This document shows, piece after piece, positions 57,090-64,000 of a DNA stretch of 64,000 bases (position 1 is its first letter; each line of letters starts with the position of its first letter). The notes beneath the pieces are model-generated. The model saw only the letters and a list, made by a program, of their open reading frames with translations, was not told where the DNA came from and did no database searches. This stretch comes from Xenopus tropicalis (Eukaryota; Chordata; Amphibia; Anura; Pipidae), in contig NC_030684.2 in NCBI RefSeq assembly GCF_000004195.4, positions 70,663,392-70,727,391 of the forward strand, given 5' to 3'. Made by a program: the position numbers and the translations under genes.

Positions 57090-57526
57090 TTAAAGGAAAA
57101 CAATACCCAAAAACAAAATGTAGGTCTCTACAAAAATATATTGCATAAACAAGCTCATATGTGAAACCCTGCTTCATTCTAAACAAACCATTTTCATAAA
57201 AATATACTTTTTTAGTAGTATGTGCTATTGGGTAATCCTAAATAGAAAATTGCCATTTAAAGAATTATGGGCTGCCTCCTTGGATCATAGGCTTCACAGT
57301 GCACACAAACAAGCCAAGGCACACATATATGCTAGGCCCCATCAGCCAATTAATGGACAGAGTTCTGCCTTTTGCTTCCACACGTCTTACTGTCACATTT
57401 AGAGTTGCGTTATTTAAAACGGCAGTACTTACTGATATATATATTCCAGTTTGGTGAGATTCACTCAACATAATATGAACTATCTGTTCGTTAAGTATTT
57501 ATTCTGGGGGTATAATTTTCCTTTAA
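57090..57526. mobile_element. MITE of the TTAAAGGAAAACAATACCC type
   Basis: Ends TTAAAGGAAAACAATACCCA and GGGGGTATAATTTTCCTTTAA. Common frog family. Confidence 0.85.
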
Positions 57527-57546
57527 TTTTTAAATGTCTTCTAAGG

Positions 57547-57849
57547 CAGGGGTCCCCAACCACCGGGCCTCGGACCGGTGCCGGGCCGTGGACTGCTTGG
57601 CACTGGGCCGCCGGCGTTCCCCCAGAGCATAATACATCGTACACAGAGAGGCAGAAATTCAACACACATCGCATTTAAAGGCGCGAACGAACGTGCTGCA
57701 AGCAAGAGTGCGCGAACGAACGCAGCGCGTCCAATGCGCAAATGCAAGTAAGACCGCGTCTGCAGCGCACCCTTCCCCCCCCCCTGGTCCGTGGAAATTT
57801 TTTTCTCCTTGCAACCGGTCCTTGGAGAAATAAAGGTTGAGGACCCTTG
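57547..57849. mobile_element. hAT MITE (CAGGGGTCCCCAACC ends)
   Basis: Starts CAGGGGTCCCCAACCACCGG and ends GGTTGAGGACCCTTG. The 8-bp duplications are TTCTAAGG (57539-57546) and TTCTAAAG (57850-57857), with one mismatch. GC-rich interior. The right duplication overlaps the start of the next MITE. Confidence 0.88.
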
Positions 57850-57852
57850 TTC

Positions 57853-58190
57853 TAAAGGTGGCCATACACGCACCGATAATATCGTACCAAGCCTCATTTC
57901 GTACGATATTCAGTGCGTGTATGGTATGTCGGCGAGTCGCAGGAAGCTGCTGATATCGGCCGACTCGCCGGTCGGACCAGTTTGAAAATTTGGATCGGGC
58001 GCCATAGAAGGCGCCTGACCAAAATTTCCCTTCAGTGCTGAATCGGCAGAAGGAGGTAGAAATCCTATTGTTTCTACCTCCTTACCTGCCGATTCAGCCC
58101 TGAATGGTGTGTGGCGGATCTGACGATGTTTCGTGCGACCGATGGTCGCACGAAACATCGTCAGATTGCCACGTGTATGGCCAGCTGACT
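57853..58190. mobile_element. MITE of the TAAAGGTGGCCATACACG type
   Basis: Starts TAAAGGTGGCCATACACGCA and ends near ACGTGTATGGCCAGCTGACTTT. The interior has inverted 'aggaggtagaaatcctattg/tttctacctcct' and 'gtttcgtgcgaccgatggtcgcacgaaac' palindromes. Confidence 0.75.
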
Positions 58191-58315
58191 TTATCAGCCA
58201 GCTGGAAATCTCCTCTCCTGTGGGTAATAAAAGTGCCTGACAATACCTGCCCCTTCACATTTGTTGAAATCACTGCATGCAAAACATATTACACATTAAA
58301 TCAGAGCTGTCAATT

Positions 58316-58336
58316 CCCCCCCCCCCCCCCCCCCCC
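58316..58336. repeat. Poly-C tract
   Basis: 21 consecutive C residues. Confidence 0.95.
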
Positions 58337-58339
58337 GCC

Positions 58340-59690
58340 AACTATTGCTTCAGGAGTTACCCAATTTTTATGTTTCTCCCCTGGTCTCCACTCCCCAACA
58401 TTACTGTCCCGATTTTTAGAAAATCTCCCATTGCCCCGCAGTAAATTCCAGTGCACATGCCCAGTAAGCATCTCAAGCATTTGCACGTGTGGGCAGAAAT
58501 GTGTGTGGCATCTCTTCACAAAGCACAAATGTGACGTCAGTTCCAGTCTCCTAATACCAGCTACTAGAGGGTGAGAGCTCTGCATGCTGCATTTCAGGGT
58601 AACTGCCCAAAAATGCAAAGGGAGCCATTTCTGAGCATTTGCCCAAGACATGTAGTGCCTTATACATGCGCAGGTTCCAAACGAATGTGAAGGGGTGGGT
58701 ATTGTTAGTGCTTCATCGCCCATTGAAGAGGATATTTCCAACAGAGCAGTGAATAGGCCCTTGTGTCAGAGCCCTAATTACTGATTGGTTGCTACAGTAT
58801 ATATCACCATTGATATCTATCTCCAATGCAAGTAAACATGCCCCTAACTGTCAATCTGACAATGAAGAGAGACAGATGCTGAGAGGGGGAATTTTTAATT
58901 TATTATATCTGAAAAGGTTCTTAATGCAGTATGATAAAGATGATATTATTTTTTTCACGATAGTTCCCCTCCACTATTGTTTAAATATTAAAAAAGTACT
59001 AGTAAGAGTGATTTAATGCAGACCCTGTAAATTCTTTAATTGTTTAGTAGTCCTAATGTCTATAAGGTGCTACTTCTGCAGTGGGGGTTAATCACACCAC
59101 ACCATGACTTACAGTTTTCCTAACTAAATGTAATAAACCCTCCCTAGTACGCAGTGTTGTAAACGGACCTTTCAGAGAAGCAGGACATTTATTTTGCTTT
59201 AGTCCTCTATAACCCCTGCAACAACACATCACATAAAATCCTATTTTTCACCAAAATGAAACAATTTTACATATTCCGCACTGTTTCAAGTACAATTAGA
59301 GCAGATTTTATGCAGATGGTGTTTGGCGTATTTACAACATAGACACTTGGGAGCAGAAACTGTGAAAGAGCTTACCACAAAAAAATTCACCCAGTTTCTG
59401 TATTTACGAATGGGTGAAAGTTCCGCCAATACACTTCTAAAAATCCCATAAGAAGAATAGAAAGCGGTTGTACATGTGAGAAAAGACACCTCTGACAGAT
59501 GATATTGAACTATCGCCAGTTATACTACAGGTCCTCTTGGGAGTCTAGCAACGCTGATACCATAGTCTAAACAGTGATACCACTGCCTGTGATACGTACA
59601 TCATTCATGAGCTGGCTACTGGCAGAACTGCTCATATATAATCAGCAGGCAGGCGATGACTAGTCGCGCTTACTAAGCAGGCCTGTCACA
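58340..59690. other. Intergenic, no gene seen
   Basis: Contains a partial copy of the 'acttctaaaaatcccata' MITE at about 59350-59480. The 156-codon frame crossing the poly-C tract is not supported by any recognisable domain. Confidence 0.45.
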
Positions 59691-60251
59691 TTCCTCAGTC
59701 ACATACTAATGTTCCTGGGATGCTCCGAGCTGTGCGTGTGAGGAGAGCAAGGAACGCTGGATTTTGTAGTTTCTCTGGAGCTTAGAACTCTGGCGGGCTC
59801 TAGCGTTAGGGAACTTTGGAACTACGATTCCAACGAGGCTTTGCCAAGCCCCACCTGTATGCGTGCGGCCATATACCTGATAGGGAGGAATGTGAGAGGA
59901 GGAGAAGTGGGGGAGGAGCCATGGCTTGGAGCTGAGTAGAGCTGAGAAAGTTGGAGAGAAGGGAAAGTTGCGAGAATTAAGGGGTGAGGCTGAAAAAACG
60001 TTCAGCGGAATGTGTAGGGAAGGAGGCTGAACAGACAGAGAAAGACATTTGTAGGGAGATTAAAGCAGAGAGTAGGGGAGGAGAGAAGAAAGCACTACTA
60101 GTAAATAGTAAACGTCGGAGCTGTGAGAGGAAGAAAGAAAGAAGGAAAAAGAGAGAGGAGAGAAGAGCCAGTAATTGGGCTGCCGAGAGCGAGAGCCAGG
60201 GGTACGCCCAGCGAATGGACTTGGGCTGCACAGGAGCGCTCCTACAGTGAG
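59690..60251 (+). promoter_or_regulatory. Probable promoter and non-coding first exon, candidate ppp1r13l
   Basis: CpG-richer than its surroundings and purine-rich on the + strand. Two stretches resemble ZNF143 sites: the - strand reading AACTACAAAATCCAGCG at about 59757-59773, and GGAACTACGATTCCAACG at 59818-59835. A splice donor (GTGAG|GTGAGC region, GT at 60252) ends a likely exon beginning near 59900. The only frame (59984-60250, Lys/Arg/Glu-rich) has no known domain and is more likely UTR. In mammals PPP1R13L (iASPP) lies divergently beside POLR1G, so its first exon is the best guess from synteny alone; no iASPP coding sequence is visible. Confidence 0.4.
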
Positions 60252-60520
60252 GTGAGCCAGCCTGATGGGAATAGTCAATAAGGGGATATCTGCCGGGCTC
60301 AGGGCTGCTCGCTTGGTGCAAGAACCTTCTTTATAGGACTTTCACATATGATTGAAACGTATCAGTGTATATGCGTGTCATTAATGCAGCTGGTCAGTTT
60401 TAGAAACCTGATTCATTTCCAGGGACAAATTATTCCTTTGTGAGAGACATTAGAGCATTAGAGACTGTTCTTTAATTTAGGAATGGCTGGCTGGGAATTA
60501 TTCAGATGTCACTATGTTGG

Positions 60521-60766
60521 ATGGTTATTGCAAGAGAAGTGATAATGGAAGGGCAGTTTGCATGGTTATTGCAAGAGAAGTGATAATGGAAGGACAGTTT
60601 GCATGGTTATGGCAAGAGAAGTGATAATGGAAGGACAGTTTGCATGGTTATGGCAAGAGAAGTGATAATGGAAGGGCAGTTTGCATGGTTATGGCAAGAG
60701 AAGTGATAAGGGAAGCACAGTTTGCATGGTTATGGCATGAGAAAGCATGGTAGGTTGACACATTAC
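60521..60766. repeat. 41-bp minisatellite, six units
   Basis: Units of 'atggttatggcaagagaagtgataatggaaggacagtttgc' start at 60521, 60562, 60603, 60644, 60685 and 60726, exactly 41 bp apart. Decayed units with 'catggttatgg' continue to about 61090. Confidence 0.92.
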
Positions 60767-61289
60767 ATGGTTATGGCAAGAGACAAGTTAATAGGATGAC
60801 ACATGATGGTTATGGCAATAAATAGGCTAGTGGGAGGACATGTTGCAGGGATATGGCAAGAGAAGGGTATTAGTATGACACATTGCATGGTTATGGAAAG
60901 AGAAATGATCGTGGGAAGACCTACTGCATGGTTATGAATGGATAGTGGGATTAAATGCATGGCTTGTAGCGAGACTTGCATTAAGAGACCTGTTGCATTG
61001 TTCTGGTGACATATGGGATAATGTGGGAACTTGTTGCATGGTTGTGAAAGAAAGGGTATGTTGCACAGGACTTGTTGCATGATCATAAAAGAGAGGGAAT
61101 GTTTGTGGGGGCAGTTATGCACAGAAATAAATTAGGAGGCTGTAACAATTGTGTTGTTACTTAGGAAGAGCTGTAAATGGGATTTCTCCAGCAGGTTGAA
61201 TAACAGCGCTGTAGTTTACTAGCTAAGTTTTGGTGTCTCAGGCACAGGTTGATTTTACCAGAAGAAATAGGAATTAAACGTAGGCTACT

Positions 61290-61920
61290 ACTAATACAAA
61301 AGAGTGGGCTTGCTCTCAAAAACATATACTCAGACAAGGTGGTATTATCAAAAAGGTCACTGTATAGGAATTACCAAATAATTCAAGGACGCAGATACCC
61401 TCAGAATTGCCCTTGAGAAATCCCGCTTTTTTTAAATTTGTTTCTATCGTGTACACCAGGGATCCCCAACCTTTTTTAACTTGTGAGCCACACTCTTGTG
61501 TAAAAAGTTTGGTGAGCCACACAAACATGAAAACACTTCTTTGGGGATGCCAAATAAGGACTGTGATTGGCTATTTAGTAGCCCCATGTGGACTGATGGA
61601 CTACAGGAGGCTCTGCATAAAGTGAAACTGTGTTTCAGGGTTTCCAAAACTTGCCTCCAAGCCAGAAATAAAAAAATGGTCACCTACTTTTGGGAGCAAC
61701 ATCAAAGGGGGTGGTGAACAACATGTTGTATGCAGTTCTATACAGGCATTACATTTGCAAAAATATAATACAACTGGTTGGGGATCACTGGTGTACACAT
61801 TTGGGTGGTATGTAATTGTATTATTTGGTATTTCCTATGCTTTTGATCTTTTCCTATTTTTTTTTATACCACCTTGTTTGAGTATATTTTTTTGAGTGCA
61901 AGCCCACTCTTTGGTATTGG
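61290..61920. mobile_element. TIR element carrying a nested hAT MITE
   Basis: The left end (about 61299-61346, AGAGTGGGCTTGCTCTCAAA...) is the inverted counterpart of 61868-61918 (TTTTTGAGTGCAAGCCCACTCT), giving terminal repeats near 50 bp. The hAT insertion fills its middle. Confidence 0.8.
61457..61790. mobile_element. hAT MITE with perfect 8-bp target duplication
   Basis: Starts CAGGGATCCCCAACC and ends GGTTGGGGATCACTG. GTGTACAC at 61449-61456 and 61791-61798 are identical. 334 bp, no transposase. Confidence 0.92.
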
Positions 61921-64000
61921 CAGTCTTTCTAGTTACCTTATAGGTAACTTTGGGGCTTATTTGCACCTTACTCTAAATACTTTTTGCGTTGCTGATTAGT
62001 GTGCCCTCCATTTCCTTATAATTCAAAATTGGCTGCTAAAATAGGGTTTAATAAGATCATAATAGTAATTGTTATTAATTTATGCAAATCTAATGATGCA
62101 ATTTAATCTCTGTGTATTTATACTTATTGATTTACTATTTTTTATGATAATGTTGTTGTTACTGTGTGTACTTTTCTATATTATGCAGTTATACAGTTAT
62201 GTGTAGCACTGCAGTGCTTTATAAATAAAGTTATGCATACAAATAACTCTTTTTAATGGAAATAATACAGTTGCTTTATTCTGGAAGGAGGGGGGGGGGT
62301 AAGTATGGTGTTGCCTACAGCATTCTTTAGAATTGAAAACCTGCTGTGGAATGCTTGCAGAGCTACTAATTTAACATCCCTAGGCTAATGGTATGACACT
62401 TTGGTTATTTATAGAGAAAAGACTGGTTAGAACGGATTAGGGATGGGCAACCAGAGGACCTCCAGGGATAGGCAAATTGATTCACCCTTAAATGTAATAT
62501 GCTCAGGTGCTGAATTGGCTTAGCAGGGCCTATCCCTCAGTTTTATTTAGCAGACTTGCTTAGCATGCGATTGCATACTTAGTCATGATTCGTGATTAAG
62601 CATGCAACAGCATTCAAAATGTAGGCTAAGTCTGTAAGGAGACGTTTTCTGAATAAAACATCAACTTTCACATAATTTAATTGCAATTCTATATTTAAAT
62701 TTCATATATATATATATATAGTTTTTGATACAATGCAGATTTTAGCATTTTAAAATGCAAACTTTTTTGATTTACAGAATTAGGTGAATTTTTTTGTTGG
62801 GTTACACAGGCAGTATAATGCATTCGAAGAGGAAAATTACTATGTTCCACTGCAAGCAGCTCTGATCAGAAGTCACAGATATTGCTGTTCAGCTGCATTC
62901 TCAATTTCTGCCTCTCAGGCTGTATTTGAATGTAATGTTCCTCTCTATGTCTGCCTTTTACTGAACACACCTGCAGAAATATTGCTACAGGGTGTTTAGC
63001 GTGTGATGGGTATAGAAATATGATTTTGTTTAGTAATAACCAGAGAGACAGACTTTGAGAACACAGCTAAATGGGCCGGAAAAGGTTCTCATAAACTTGC
63101 CCTGCCCAGCGTCTTTCTTTCATGATTTTTTACTCAGGAATTTTATTGGACTGGCATAACTCTGAAAAAGATCCACGTGAGGCCAGAAGTTCTTGGCCCA
63201 AAATAATATTATTCTAAATTAGACAAAAAAAACCGAAGTGAAGCAAGTTATATTAATACATTATATTGACCTGCTTCCATTTTGCCTTATTATACCTTAG
63301 TCTTACTACTTTGTTAGAATTCATGCTGTAAAATGCAATTAGGATCCCAAGAAGGTACAGTATCTAATTTCAAGCAGTGAATGGAAGTGTTGGAAGCTGG
63401 TTTTCAGTTGTATTCAGTGTTCGTTCCTATTGTGTACATAGAGCTTACTAGGGCACAATCCAGACCAAACTTATATTTGTAAATAGAAAGTTTGTGCTGT
63501 TAACGATTACCAATTTTGTAAAAGGATTGCACTAAAACAGTTATATTCCATGATCCATAATTAGATGTTTCCCTGTTCAGTTAGAAAATATTATGATAAA
63601 TGCAAACTTTAGGCAAGAAATGCCACCCTAAATCTAGCTGATTTTTGGACATTTTGCCAATTTCTCTTTGGTGGCATATCTCAGGGGAGGGCGGGACGAA
63701 TTCTGGACAGACTGATGTAAAAGATTATTGACCTGTGTAGGGGGCTCTCTGATGGGCCTGCCTGACCAATATATGACTGAAAATCATGCATCATGGATGT
63801 ACCCACAAAATTTTATGTGTATCATGTGCTATTAACCACATAAATCCTAGATGTAAGTTTTATATGATAGAGAATATATTTTGGAAGAGCTCAGAAGAAT
63901 GAGTTCAGTTTTGCATGCTTTTTCTCTTGTAAATTTAATTAAATTAGTATTTGTAGTGTTTTAAAGGCTTGTGGGTGTATATCAGTAATGCCTCTAGGTG

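Larger units (their letters stand above)
60252..64000. other. Presumed first intron of the + strand gene
   Basis: Contains a 41-bp minisatellite, a nested pair of TIR elements and AT-rich DNA with a short (TA)n tract at about 62706-62720. From 61920 to the end of the window no exon or RNA gene was recognised. Confidence 0.4.

Noticed and set aside
58104..58741. Long opposite frames (156 and 143 codons) across the poly-C tract
   Set aside because: Proline and glycine runs come from the homopolymer, and the flanks are MITE and unique DNA with no domain.
59984..60250. 88-codon Lys/Glu/Arg-rich frame as a protein
   Set aside because: It lies in a purine-rich first exon, has no recognisable domain, and ends just before a splice donor; more likely 5' UTR.

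Overview
The window looks like frog nuclear DNA, most likely Xenopus. The basis is intron-containing vertebrate genes set in a dense field of short inverted-repeat transposons typical of Xenopus, such as the families ending in TACAGGTATAGGACC, AAAGGAGAACTRAAGCC, GGTGGCCATACACG and TAGGGATGCATCGAATC. The species call is by recognition, not by search. Most open reading frames in the window are chance or repeat-derived. Real coding sequence amounts to about 2.4 kb in three genes, all assembled from splice-site and reading-frame agreement.

Region 1 (1-16.5 kb) is fosb on the + strand. Four coding exons give a 297-residue Fos-family bZIP protein. The promoter and first coding exon are present twice, 8.4 kb apart (exon 1a at 1749-1853, exon 1b at 10128-10232). 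Both copies have an intact CArG box, CRE, TATA box, ATG and splice donor, and both encode the same 35 residues. A hAT element with an inverted minisatellite lies between them.

Region 2 (16.5-44.2 kb) holds AT microsatellites, nested MITEs and a second hAT element. It is followed by a + strand gene of four coding exons (26896-43982, 312 residues) that resembles the CLOCK-interacting pacemaker protein CIPC. Its first intron is 14.8 kb and contains a broken Penelope-like element (about 27.4-30.1 kb), a dead Ty3/Gypsy pol fragment on the - strand (32.2-32.8 kb) and several MITEs.

Region 3 (44.2-50.2 kb) is polr1g (CD3EAP/PAF49) on the - strand, with three coding exons and an unusually short 175-residue product. 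Its upstream flank carries a good ZNF143-type motif.

Region 4 (50.2-64 kb) is repeat-rich: a Tc1/mariner relic, Penelope tails with hammerhead-like motifs, a 160-bp inverted repeat, a MITE with a 39-bp satellite and two hAT MITEs. At about 59.9-60.25 kb there is a probable + strand promoter and non-coding first exon. In mammals the gene divergent from POLR1G is PPP1R13L, so that is the likely owner, but no PPP1R13L coding sequence lies in the window. ERCC1, which sits between POLR1G and FOSB in mammals, was not found; the CIPC-like gene occupies that interval instead.

There is no tight functional coupling between the genes. fosb is an immediate-early transcription factor, the CIPC-like protein is a putative repressor of CLOCK-BMAL1, and polr1g is a housekeeping RNA polymerase I subunit. 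The grouping is inherited synteny related to human 19q13.
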